Below, piece by piece: positions 43,871 through 52,304 of a DNA stretch of 55,268 nucleotides. The translations under genes were made by a program, and so were the position numbers. This stretch comes from Betaproteobacteria bacterium UBA5582. GTDB taxonomy: Bacteria; Pseudomonadota; Gammaproteobacteria; Burkholderiales; Rhodocyclaceae. The stretch lies in contig DILW01000176.1 in assembly GCA_002425245.1 (NCBI GenBank), positions 1-55,268 on the forward strand, written 5' to 3'. Numbering within the stretch: position 1 is the stretch's first letter; each line of letters opens with the position of its first letter. The notes beneath the pieces were generated by a model that did not search any database, was not told the DNA's origin, and saw only the letters and a list, made by a program, of their open reading frames with translations.

Positions 43871-45229
43871 ATGGCCAAAGCCAGGACGCTCTACAGCTGC
43901 ACTGAATGCGGCGCGACCAGCCCGAAATGGCAGGGCCAGTGCCCGGGTTGCAACGCCTGGAACACCCTGGTCGAGACGATCGCCGAGAAGCCTGGCAATC
44001 ACCGTTTCGAGTCGCTGGCGCCGGCCGCGAAACTGCAGAACCTGGCCGACATCGAGGCGCGTGAAGCCGACCGCATCCCGACCGGCATCGGCGAGTTCGA
44101 CCGGGCGCTGGGCGGCGGCCTGGTGGGCGGCGGCGTGGTGCTGATCGGTGGTGATCCCGGCATTGGCAAAAGCACCTTGCTGCTGCAGGCGCTGGCGCAC
44201 CTCGCCCAGGCGCACAAGGTGCTCTATGTCACCGGTGAGGAGTCGGGGCAGCAGGTGGCGCTACGTGCGCGTCGGCTCAACCTTGATACCGCTAATCTGC
44301 CGCTGATGGCGGAGATCAATCTGGAGCGCATCCTGGCCACCTTGCAGGCCGAGCAGCCGCAGGTGGCGGTGATCGATTCGATCCAGACTCTGTGGTCGGA
44401 TCAACTTTCCAGTGCTCCCGGTTCGGTCGCCCAGGTGCGCGAATGCGCGGCGCAACTGACGCGGCTGGCCAAACAGGCCGGCATCACCGTCATCCTGGTC
44501 GGCCACGTGACCAAGGAGGGCGCCCTGGCCGGGCCGCGGGTGCTCGAACATGTGGTCGATACCGTGCTCTACTTCGAAGGCGACACGCATTCCAGTTTCC
44601 GTCTGGTGCGCGCGGTCAAGAACCGCTTTGGTGCGGTCAATGAACTCGGCGTCTTCGCCATGACCGAGACCGGCCTCAAGGGCGTCAGCAATCCGTCGGC
44701 GATGTTCCTGTCGCAGCACGGCCAGGAGGTTGCCGGCTCGTGCGTGATGGTGACCCAGGAAGGCACGCGGCCACTGCTGGTGGAAATCCAGGCGCTGGTC
44801 GATACCGCGCATGGCAACCCGCGCCGGTTGACGGTGGGGCTGGATGCGCAGCGTTTGGCCATGTTGCTGGCGGTGCTGCACCGCCACGCCGGCATCGTCT
44901 GTTTCGATCAGGATGTCTTCGTCAATGCCGTTGGCGGGGTCAAGATCGGCGAGCCGGCGGGCGACCTGGCGGTGATCATGGCCATCACCTCGTCGCTGAA
45001 GAACAAGGCTCTGCCGGAGAAGCTCATCGTCTTCGGCGAAGTTGGCCTGGCCGGCGAAATCCGCCCGGCACCGCGCGGCCAGGAACGTTTGAAGGAAGCC
45101 GCCAAGCTCGGCTTCACGCGGGCGCTGATTCCGGAAGCCAACCGGCCGCGCCAGGCAATTCCGGGGATGGAAGTGATCGCCGTCAAGCGCGTCGAGGAAG
45201 CTGTCCAGCGCATCCGGGAGTTGCAGTGA
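43871..45229 (+). CDS. radA: DNA repair protein RadA (Sms)
   Basis: RadA is a DnaB-like helicase that extends recombination intermediates. The 452-residue protein has the N-terminal four-Cys zinc motif (CTECGATSPKWQGQCPGC) and Walker A GDPGIGKST. The RadA-specific KNRFG motif lies in VKNRFGAVNELGVF, and a C-terminal Lon-like domain holds GLAGEIRPAPRGQERLKEA. The start abuts the alr stop and the end overlaps the next start by one base (TGATG). Confidence 0.98.
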   Translation: MAKARTLYSCTECGATSPKWQGQCPGCNAWNTLVETIAEKPGNHRFESLAPAAKLQNLADIEAREADRIPTGIGEFDRALGGGLVGGGVVLIGGDPGIGKSTLLLQALAHLAQAHKVLYVTGEESGQQVALRARRLNLDTANLPLMAEINLERILATLQAEQPQVAVIDSIQTLWSDQLSSAPGSVAQVRECAAQLTRLAKQAGITVILVGHVTKEGALAGPRVLEHVVDTVLYFEGDTHSSFRLVRAVKNRFGAVNELGVFAMTETGLKGVSNPSAMFLSQHGQEVAGSCVMVTQEGTRPLLVEIQALVDTAHGNPRRLTVGLDAQRLAMLLAVLHRHAGIVCFDQDVFVNAVGGVKIGEPAGDLAVIMAITSSLKNKALPEKLIVFGEVGLAGEIRPAPRGQERLKEAAKLGFTRALIPEANRPRQAIPGMEVIAVKRVEEAVQRIRELQ

Positions 45230-47706
45230 TGTTCGGCCTGGCCTGGCGCATGCTCAAGCGCGAATTGCGCTCCGGTGAGTTGCGCCTGCTCTTCGTTGCC
45301 CTGTGCATTGCCGTCGCTTCCGTGGCTGCGGTCGGCTTTCTCGCCGACCGGGTTGGCCGGGCCCTGGAAACCGAGGCGCGCCAGATGCTGGGCGCCGACC
45401 TGGTGCTGGTGGCCGACCAGGCGATTGACGAGGAATTTGTACGCGAAGCCGAAGCGCGCGGTCTGCGCACGGCGCGCACGGTGGTTTTTCCGAGCATGGT
45501 TTTCGCGGGGGGGCGCGCACAGCTGGTGGAGATCAAGGCCGTCGGCAGCGCCTATCCCCTGCGCGGGCAATTGCGTCTGGCCACCCAACCGGAAGGCGAA
45601 GACCGTCCGATTGCCAAGGGTCCGGCCGCCGGCAGTGCCTGGGGCGACGCCCGCTTGTTCACCCTGCTGGCGCTGACACCGGGCGCGCCGCTGGGGGTCG
45701 GTCAGTTGCAGTTGCCGGTCAATGGCGTCCTGACGCAGGAGCCGGATCGCAGCTTCAACCTGTTCTCGGTTGCCCCGCGCCTGTTGATGCACATCGACGA
45801 TGTGGACGCCAGCGGACTGATCCAGTTCGGCGCCCGCGTCCGTTACCGGCTATTGCTGGCGGGCAACGACGCCGATTTGGCCGGCTGGCGCGCTTGGGCG
45901 GAGCAGCGCCTGGGGCGTGGGCAACGCCTGGAGGGAATCGCCGATGCGCGGCCGGAAGTGCGCAATGCGCTTGATCGGGCGCAGCGTTTCCTCGGCCTGG
46001 CAACCTTGCTCACGGTGATCCTGTCGGCCATTGCCGTGGCGCTGGCGGCCCGTCGCTACATGCAGCGCCATCTCGATGCCTGTGCCGTCCTGCGTTGTCT
46101 GGGAATGACCCAGCGGGGGCTGTTGCGCCTGCATGCCCTCGGCTTCCTGATGATGAGCTTGCTGGCGGCCGCGCTGGGAGTCGTGCTCGGTTTTGGCGCC
46201 CACTTCGTCCTGGTGTCGGCGATGAGCGGGCTGCTCGGTGCCCCCTTGCCGATCCCGGGGGGGCGACCGGTGGTCGAGGGTCTGCTGGTTGCCGGTGTGC
46301 TGCTGTTTGGCTTCGCCATGCCGCCCCTGCTACAACTGGCGCGGGTGCCTACCCTGCGCGTCCTGCGCCGGGAACTGGGGCCGCCGGCGCCGCTGGCTGT
46401 GCTCGGCTACCTGTTCGGCTTCCTGCTGCTGGCGGTGCTGGTGGTGCGGGCAGCCGGCGAATTGCGTCTCGGGCTGTTTGCAGTCGGCGGTTTCGTGGGG
46501 GCGCTGGCGGTGTTCTGGGGGATTGCCTGGCTGGCAGTGCGGCTGGCCGGGAAGTTGCGTGGTGGTGTCGGCTTCGGCTGGCGTCAGGGCCTGGCGACGC
46601 TGGCCCGGCATGGCCCGGCCAATACGCTCAAGATCGTCGCCCTTGGCGTCGGGCTGATGGCGTTGCTGCTGCTCGGCGTGACGCGTCTGGAATTGGTCGA
46701 GGCCTGGCAGAAATCGGTGCCGGCTGACGCGCCGAACCGCTTCGTCATCAACATCCAGCCCGAACAACGGCAGGCAGTGGCCGACTGGTTTGCCGCTCAA
46801 GGGGTCGCTGCCGAACTGTCGCCCATGGTTCGCGCCCGGCTGTTGAGCGTCAACGGTCGCGCGATCAGTGCCAGCGATTTTCCCGACGACGACCGGGCCC
46901 AACGGCTGATCGAACGCGAATTCAACCTCTCCTGGCGTAGCGAGCTGCCGCCCGGCAACGAACTGGTCAGCGGCCGTTGGTTCTCCGGCAAGGCAGGCGA
47001 AGCTTCGGTCGAAGCCGGGCTGGCAAAAACTCTGGGCATCGCCCTCGGCGACCGCCTGGTATTTTCGGTAGCCGGCGTGGACAAGGCGGTCGAGGTGACC
47101 AGCCTGCGCAAACTCGACTGGGATTCGATGCGCGTCAATTTCTTCGTCCTGACGCCGCCTGGCGTGCTCGAAGCGGCGCCGGCCAGCTACATCACCAGCT
47201 TTCACCTAGCCGCCGAGCAGCGTCCGGCCGCCGCGCGTCTGGTCGAGGAATTCCCCAACCTGACGGTGATCGACATCGACGCCATCCTGGCTCAGATTCA
47301 GTCGGTGGTCGGGCAGGTGGTGGCGGCGGTGCAGTTTGTCTTCCTGTTCACCCTGGCGGCGGGCGCTGCGGTGCTTTATGCGACCTTGCTGACTGCCATC
47401 GACGAGCGTCGCTTCGATCTGGCGGTGATGCGCGCGCTGGGCGCGCGCCGGGCGCAACTGCGGGCGGCATTGCTGGTCGAGCTGGCCACCGTCGGCGGTC
47501 TGGCCGGGCTGATCGCCGCGCTGGGGGCCGCGGCTGTCGGCCAGTTGCTGGCGCGCCAGGTGTTCCAGCTTGAGCCGGAATTCTCGTGGGTGGCGCCGTT
47601 GTTGGCCGGTCTGTGCTGTTCGCTGGCGACCACGCTCCTCGGCTGGCTGACCCTGCGTCGCCTGCTCGTCGTGCCGCCCCTGGCTGCATTGCGGCAAGGG
47701 GGCTGA
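45229..47706 (+). CDS. ybbP: ABC-transporter permease of the YbbP/FtsX type
   Basis: The 825-residue membrane protein starts with one helix after MFGLAWRMLKREL and has a large extracytoplasmic region. A central block of four or more helices follows, with a second periplasmic domain and a final set of FtsX-type helices (AAGAAVLYATLLTAIDERRFDLAVMRALGA). It matches YbbP, a putative permease that normally works with the ATPase YbbA, possibly in lipid or lipoprotein transport. No ATPase gene is adjacent here. It is coupled to radA (TGATG at 45227-45231). Confidence 0.88.
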   Translation: MFGLAWRMLKRELRSGELRLLFVALCIAVASVAAVGFLADRVGRALETEARQMLGADLVLVADQAIDEEFVREAEARGLRTARTVVFPSMVFAGGRAQLVEIKAVGSAYPLRGQLRLATQPEGEDRPIAKGPAAGSAWGDARLFTLLALTPGAPLGVGQLQLPVNGVLTQEPDRSFNLFSVAPRLLMHIDDVDASGLIQFGARVRYRLLLAGNDADLAGWRAWAEQRLGRGQRLEGIADARPEVRNALDRAQRFLGLATLLTVILSAIAVALAARRYMQRHLDACAVLRCLGMTQRGLLRLHALGFLMMSLLAAALGVVLGFGAHFVLVSAMSGLLGAPLPIPGGRPVVEGLLVAGVLLFGFAMPPLLQLARVPTLRVLRRELGPPAPLAVLGYLFGFLLLAVLVVRAAGELRLGLFAVGGFVGALAVFWGIAWLAVRLAGKLRGGVGFGWRQGLATLARHGPANTLKIVALGVGLMALLLLGVTRLELVEAWQKSVPADAPNRFVINIQPEQRQAVADWFAAQGVAAELSPMVRARLLSVNGRAISASDFPDDDRAQRLIEREFNLSWRSELPPGNELVSGRWFSGKAGEASVEAGLAKTLGIALGDRLVFSVAGVDKAVEVTSLRKLDWDSMRVNFFVLTPPGVLEAAPASYITSFHLAAEQRPAAARLVEEFPNLTVIDIDAILAQIQSVVGQVVAAVQFVFLFTLAAGAAVLYATLLTAIDERRFDLAVMRALGARRAQLRAALLVELATVGGLAGLIAALGAAAVGQLLARQVFQLEPEFSWVAPLLAGLCCSLATTLLGWLTLRRLLVVPPLAALRQGG

Positions 47707-47780
47707 AAGGCTCCCGGGCGACGCTGGCAGGGAAATTTCCGTAGAATGCGCGCTTATGACAAAGACAGGACATCAGGCCA

Positions 47781-48236
47781 ATGACTAGATCACACTGGAT
47801 CGCAGCCATGATCGTTACCAGTATCGGCGGCGTTTGCCCGGCGCTGGCGGCTGAAACTGCCGGGATGGTGAAGGTCAGCCGGGGGCAGGTCGTCATCGAA
47901 CGTCAGGGCGAAGTGTTGCCGGCGGTAGTGGGCACGCCGGTGCTGGTCGCCGACCGTTTGCGTACCGGGCGCGATGGTGCCGTCGGCGTGACCCTGCGCG
48001 ACAACACCCTGCTTTCCGCAGGGCCGGATTCGCTGGTGGTGATCGACAACTTTGCCTTCAACAGCTCGACGCTGGACGGTCGAATGTCAATCGGCGTACG
48101 CAAGGGAACGCTGTCGGTGGCGACCGGCAAGATCGCCAAACAGACGCCGGAATCGGTCGATTTCCGGACGCCGACCTCGGTGCTTGGCGTACGCGGCACG
48201 GAGTTCATCGTCGAGGTTGACGGCAATGAAGAATAA
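47781..48236 (+). CDS. Periplasmic FecR-domain protein
   Basis: The 151-residue protein has a signal peptide of about 23 residues (ending ALAAE) and a FecR domain: GQVVIERQGE, VLVADRLRTGRDGAVGVTLRDNT, and the terminal RTPTSVLGVRGTEFIVEVDG. Small stand-alone FecR proteins often lie beside CHASE2-containing signalling proteins, as here. A TAGAAT box at 47742-47747 could be its -10. The 3' end overlaps the OmpA-like gene by 11 bases. Confidence 0.88.
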   Translation: MTRSHWIAAMIVTSIGGVCPALAAETAGMVKVSRGQVVIERQGEVLPAVVGTPVLVADRLRTGRDGAVGVTLRDNTLLSAGPDSLVVIDNFAFNSSTLDGRMSIGVRKGTLSVATGKIAKQTPESVDFRTPTSVLGVRGTEFIVEVDGNEE

Positions 48237-48813
48237 ATCCGCACTCGCCCTGCTGGCTGCACTCCTGCTCGGTGCCTGCGCCAGCGAGCGGGTCATCCTG
48301 CTGCCCTCGGCCGATGGCCGGCCGTCGGCGGTAGTGGTTCGTGATCTCGATGGCAGCGAGCTGCTGCTTGATCGGCCTTATGCCGCCACCGTCCGCAGCC
48401 TGGGGAGCAACCGGCTTTACCAGGAAGGCGTCGACCAGACCCAGTCGCGCTACGCGCCGGTCCTGCAGGCGCGACCCTTGCCGCCGTTCAGCTTCACCCT
48501 CTATTTCGAGAGCGGCAGTGATCGGTTGACGCCGGAATCCCGGGCCCAGTTCGCGCGCATCAAGCACGAAGTGACCGCGCGGCCGGCACCGGAAGTGATG
48601 GTCATCGGGCACACCGACCGCGTCGGTACGCGGGCCGACAACGATGCGCTGTCGATGCAGAGGGCCCAGACCATGCGCGATCTGCTGGTGGCCGAAGGCC
48701 TGCTCGGCGGGAAAATCGAAGTGGCCGGGCGTGGCGAACGCGAGCTGCTGGTGCCGACGGCCGACGAGGTCGACGAAGCGCGCAACCGGCGGGTCGAAGT
48801 CAGTATTCGTTGA
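48226..48813 (+). CDS. OmpA-family peptidoglycan-binding lipoprotein
   Basis: The 195-residue protein has a lipoprotein signal (LLLGAC, lipidated Cys at residue 18). A C-terminal OmpA domain has FTLYFESGSDRLTPES, VIGHTDRVGTRADNDALSMQRA and a terminal NRRVEVSIR. It should sit in the outer membrane and bind the cell wall. It overlaps the FecR gene at its start. Its last 14 bases overlap the end of the convergent CHASE2-PP2C gene. Confidence 0.9.
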   Translation: MKNKSALALLAALLLGACASERVILLPSADGRPSAVVVRDLDGSELLLDRPYAATVRSLGSNRLYQEGVDQTQSRYAPVLQARPLPPFSFTLYFESGSDRLTPESRAQFARIKHEVTARPAPEVMVIGHTDRVGTRADNDALSMQRAQTMRDLLVAEGLLGGKIEVAGRGERELLVPTADEVDEARNRRVEVSIR

Positions 48814-50923
48814 GCGGTCCGTCCCAGCGCAGGAGCAGCAGGGTCAGATCGTCGGCCGGGGCGGCGCCGGCCTCGAAGCGCCGGACCGCGTCGCGGATCA
48901 GCCGGCACTGCGCCGCCGGCGAAGTTGCCGGCAGTCCGGCCAGGCAATCGGCCAGACCTTGCCCGCCGAACAGCGCCTGACCGTTGCTGGCTTCGCTGAC
49001 GCCGTCGGTGAACAGGCAGAGCAGGTCGCCCGGCAACAGGCTCATGCGGCCGCTGTGGTAGGGGAAATCGGGCAGTGCGCACAGTGGCGGCCCGGCGATT
49101 GCATCGGTGTCGACGCGCAGGATCGTTTCGCCGCGACGGATCATCGGCGCGTCGTGGCCGGCGCAGACGTAATCGAGCGTGCCGTGATCGACATCGAGGA
49201 CGGCGATGAAGGCGGTGACGAACAACTGGGCGGAATTGCTGCGGCCGAGTTCGCGGTCGATGTCGCATACCGCGGCGTCGAGCGACGAGTGGCGACGGCT
49301 GAGGGTGCTGCCCAGGGTTTTCGAGATGGCCATGAACAGGCTGGCCGGCACTCCCTTGCCGGAAACATCGCCGATGGCCAGGCAGAGGTGCCGGTCATCG
49401 CGCATGAAGCAATCGTAGTAATCGCCGCCGACGGCCTGGGCCGGTTCGAGTACGGCGCCCACGGCAAAGCGGCGCTCGCCGGCGAAGAGCTGCTCGGGGT
49501 CGGGCAGCAGGCCCATCTGGATGTGCCTGGCGGCATCGAGTTCGCCGGCAGTGCGGGCGGCTTCCACCCGGCTTTCCTGCAGCTGGCGTTCGGCATCGCG
49601 TCGTCGGGTGTCGGCGGCGATCAGCGTGTTCCCGAGCAGGGCCATGAACGACGGTACCAGCAGCAGTGTCAGCGAGCTGCCGTCGAACAGCCAGCGGCCG
49701 GCGATGAAAGCGAGGTGGCCGCTGCCCACCAGCATCAGCCCGACGGCGGCGAAGGCGAGCACCGCGTAACGCGGGCGCCATGCCGGTACCGCCACGATCA
49801 GCAGCAAGCCGCCGACGAGCAGCGCGCCCATCTCCAGCCACGGCATCCAGTGTGGCCGGCGCAGGGCGGCCTGTTCGAGCAGGCTCTCGATCATCTGGAC
49901 GTGGATGTCGACGCCGGGCAGGCTGTCGCCGAGCGGGCTGATCACCCGGTCCTGCAGGCCGATGCTGTTGATGCCGACGATGACGAAGCGCGCGGCGAAA
50001 ATTTCCGGCGGGTGACGGCCGGCCAGGACATCGGCGGCTGATAGATAGTAGTTGGCGCTGGCCTGACCGAAATGGAGCAGCACCTCGCCGTTGGCTTGCG
50101 TCGGCAGACGGTAGTCGCCGATGCGGATCGCCTGCATGCCGGCGGCGCCGGTTTCAACTGTAACTTCGCCGCCGCCGAGGGCCTGGCGCACCATTTCCAG
50201 GGGAAGCGACAGGTAGGGTTGCTCGCCGATCAGCACCAGGCTGGGAACCCGGCGCTGTATGCCTTGCTCGCTCTGCGCGCGCGCTTCTTCCGGGCCGGCG
50301 TTGATGAAGCCTTCGCCAGCCGCTGCAGCCTGGAGTTCAGGCCGACTGGCGAGCGCGCTGGCAAAGCGCGGCAATTTGGCAGCGCTGACCGGATCGAGCC
50401 GGATGTTCGGCAGCGGGTGAGTCGGCAGGCGGGCGCCGGGCAGTTCGCGAGGCAGGCCGACGATCGCCAGAACGGTTGGAGCGCGCGCCATCACTGCCGC
50501 CAGCGTGGCATCGGGGTCGGGGAGTTCGCTCAGCAGGGTGGCCCGGCTCGGGGGCAGCCGGCGGGCGATCAGCGCCGGGGCATGCTGGTCGCGTTCGGCG
50601 AAAATGATATCCACCCCGATCGCCAGCGGTTGGCCTACCTGGATGCGGGCGATCAGTTCGCCGATCAGGTCACGTGGCCACGGCCATTGCCCGTGGGCAA
50701 CCAGGCTCTGGCTGTCGATGCCGACGACGATCACCGGTTCTTCGTGACGCGCACGCGGTTGCATTCTTTGGTAGCGGTCGAACTGGCTGGTCTGCAGACC
50801 GTGTAGCGGGGTACGCTCGATGTTGCCCAGGACCACTGCCGCCAGCGCCAGCAACAGCACCGGCAACAGGCGCCCCCGACCGGCACGCAACAGGGCCGAG
50901 GCGAGGGCCAGAGTTTGATTCAC
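48800..50923 (-). CDS. CHASE2-domain membrane protein with PP2C (SpoIIE-type) phosphatase
   Basis: I chose a GTG at 50923 (GTGA overlap with the metallo-beta-lactamase gene stop), giving 707 residues. An N-terminal helix (about 15-35) leads into a periplasmic CHASE2 sensor (about 40-350, with VIVVGIDSQSL and GQWPWPRD). Three membrane helices (about 365-450) follow, then a short coiled coil. The SpoIIE/PP2C phosphatase has metal-binding Asp residues in GGDYYD, GDVSGKG, FTDGVSEA and ADDLTLL. Such enzymes dephosphorylate STAS anti-sigma antagonists; a STAS protein is encoded in the same operon. The periplasmic signal may come through the FecR and OmpA neighbours. Confidence 0.93.
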   Translation of the reverse strand: MNQTLALASALLRAGRGRLLPVLLLALAAVVLGNIERTPLHGLQTSQFDRYQRMQPRARHEEPVIVVGIDSQSLVAHGQWPWPRDLIGELIARIQVGQPLAIGVDIIFAERDQHAPALIARRLPPSRATLLSELPDPDATLAAVMARAPTVLAIVGLPRELPGARLPTHPLPNIRLDPVSAAKLPRFASALASRPELQAAAAGEGFINAGPEEARAQSEQGIQRRVPSLVLIGEQPYLSLPLEMVRQALGGGEVTVETGAAGMQAIRIGDYRLPTQANGEVLLHFGQASANYYLSAADVLAGRHPPEIFAARFVIVGINSIGLQDRVISPLGDSLPGVDIHVQMIESLLEQAALRRPHWMPWLEMGALLVGGLLLIVAVPAWRPRYAVLAFAAVGLMLVGSGHLAFIAGRWLFDGSSLTLLLVPSFMALLGNTLIAADTRRRDAERQLQESRVEAARTAGELDAARHIQMGLLPDPEQLFAGERRFAVGAVLEPAQAVGGDYYDCFMRDDRHLCLAIGDVSGKGVPASLFMAISKTLGSTLSRRHSSLDAAVCDIDRELGRSNSAQLFVTAFIAVLDVDHGTLDYVCAGHDAPMIRRGETILRVDTDAIAGPPLCALPDFPYHSGRMSLLPGDLLCLFTDGVSEASNGQALFGGQGLADCLAGLPATSPAAQCRLIRDAVRRFEAGAAPADDLTLLLLRWDGPLNEY

Positions 50924-51882
50924 AGGTCGACGATCAGACCATCGTGGGCGGAAACGATCTCCAGCGCCGGCCGATCGCCACGCGTGATCTGTTCGAGGCG
51001 ACGGGTTTCGGCGAGCAGACGGGCGAGCTGCTTGTCGTCGTGAACCGGTTCGTGGTGAAACAGGGCCAGTCGCCGGGCTTCTGCGGCCTGGCATAGTTCG
51101 ACACCGACCACGTTGCTTGAATGCCCCCAGTCCGATTTGACCGAAGCCGCCTCGGCCAGCGAGTACATCGCGTCGAAGATGACCAGGTCGGCCTTGCTGA
51201 AGAAACGGGCGAATTCTCTGAAAGCCTCGTTGTCGTCGAGCTTGTGTTCGGAGTCCGTGCTGTACACCACCGATTTCCCGTTACCATCGAAGCGGTAGCC
51301 GTAGGAGTCGCCAGCGTGCAGTTGCAGTTTCGGGGTGACGGTCAGGCCGCAGATGTCATGCGGCTTGCCCGGGGTCATCCGGTCGAACTCGATGCTGGCG
51401 CCGGCCTGGGAATAATCGACGGGAAAGCAGGGGGCCCGCATCTGCAGGCGGATGGCGTCTTCCAACTGCTCGTGGCAGCCGTGGATGATGATCCGGTTGC
51501 CCGGGATGTACATCGGCGCGAAGAAGGGGAAACCCATCAGGTGATCCCAGTGCAGATGCGAAATGAAGATGTGGTAGGTCTGCGGATTGGGAACGCCGAA
51601 ACGGGCCAGCTTGGCCTGACCGAGCGGTCGGGCGCCACTGCCCATGTCGCAGATCAGGTGCTCGGGACGATCGGTGAGGATCTCCACACACGAGGAATTG
51701 CCGCCGAAGGTGCCGCCGACGGAGAAGGGAAGGCTGTCCACGAATTCGTCGATGGCGGCGCGGTTGCGGAAACTGCGGCCGTTCGCGGCCACCAGCGCGG
51801 AAACGATCTTTTCCCGGATGTCCGGCGAGGTCAATGCCGTCGGCAGGGAACCCCGGGTTCCCCAGAAACGCACCTGCTTCAT
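50920..51882 (-). CDS. Metallo-beta-lactamase-fold hydrolase
   Basis: The 320-residue protein starts at an ATG at 51882, overlapping the STAS stop (ATGA). It opens with VRFWGTRGSLP, typical of phosphodiesterase-like members, and has the metal motif SHLHWDH with further His and Asp residues (YSTDSEH, DWGHSSN, LFHHEP). The substrate is unknown; relatives include cyclic-nucleotide or RNA phosphodiesterases. Tight coupling with the STAS and phosphatase genes suggests a role in the same signal path, perhaps removing a second messenger. Confidence 0.9.
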   Translation of the reverse strand: MKQVRFWGTRGSLPTALTSPDIREKIVSALVAANGRSFRNRAAIDEFVDSLPFSVGGTFGGNSSCVEILTDRPEHLICDMGSGARPLGQAKLARFGVPNPQTYHIFISHLHWDHLMGFPFFAPMYIPGNRIIIHGCHEQLEDAIRLQMRAPCFPVDYSQAGASIEFDRMTPGKPHDICGLTVTPKLQLHAGDSYGYRFDGNGKSVVYSTDSEHKLDDNEAFREFARFFSKADLVIFDAMYSLAEAASVKSDWGHSSNVVGVELCQAAEARRLALFHHEPVHDDKQLARLLAETRRLEQITRGDRPALEIVSAHDGLIVDL

Positions 51883-52229
51883 TGGGCGAGGGCCTGACAG
51901 GCGGCGTCGACGTTGGCGTAACAGGGAACGATCAGGTTGAAGCGACTGATGGTGAAAACTTCCTGAACCAGGGGTGTCAGCGCGGCGATGGCGAAACTGC
52001 CCTGCTGTGCCTTGGCCTGACGCGAGGCCATCATCAGCACGCGCAAGCCGGCGCTGCTGATGTAGATGACTCCGGAAAAATCGAGCAACAACGGCGCACG
52101 GCCCAGGGCGCAATTACTCAGCAGGGGCGCCAGCGCCCGGGTGAACTCTTCGGCGATGGTGTGGTCTATGCGGCCGCTGACCTCGGCGATCAACACGCCT
52201 GACTGCTCGCGGGTTGGTAATTTCATCAT
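51879..52229 (-). CDS. STAS-domain anti-sigma factor antagonist
   Basis: The 116-residue protein is a single STAS domain. AEVSGRIDHTIAEEF leads to LLLDFSGVIYISSAGLRVLMMA, where the SerSer of ISSAGL is the usual phosphorylation site. In partner switching a kinase phosphorylates this Ser and a PP2C phosphatase, encoded two genes downstream, reverses it. No RsbW-type kinase is encoded nearby. The frame allows two adjacent ATGs (52229 and 52226). It is first in a three-gene coupled operon. Confidence 0.92.
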   Translation of the reverse strand: MMKLPTREQSGVLIAEVSGRIDHTIAEEFTRALAPLLSNCALGRAPLLLDFSGVIYISSAGLRVLMMASRQAKAQQGSFAIAALTPLVQEVFTISRFNLIVPCYANVDAACQALAQ

Positions 52230-52304
52230 GGTCAGACAGTAGTTACGGGCGACGACGAGGGCCAAGTATGCCATGCCCCTACGCGCTCTTAGGTAAAATA
52301 TTGC

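Noticed and set aside
44740..45228. A possible upstream extension of the permease gene within radA
   Set aside because: The extension lies in a different frame inside radA and has no membrane or ABC features. The ATG at 45229 coupled to the radA stop is clearly the start.
51883..52113. A longer start for the metallo-beta-lactamase protein
   Set aside because: The extra residues are out-of-frame translation of the STAS gene; the ATG at 51882 begins the conserved VRFWGTRGSLP segment.
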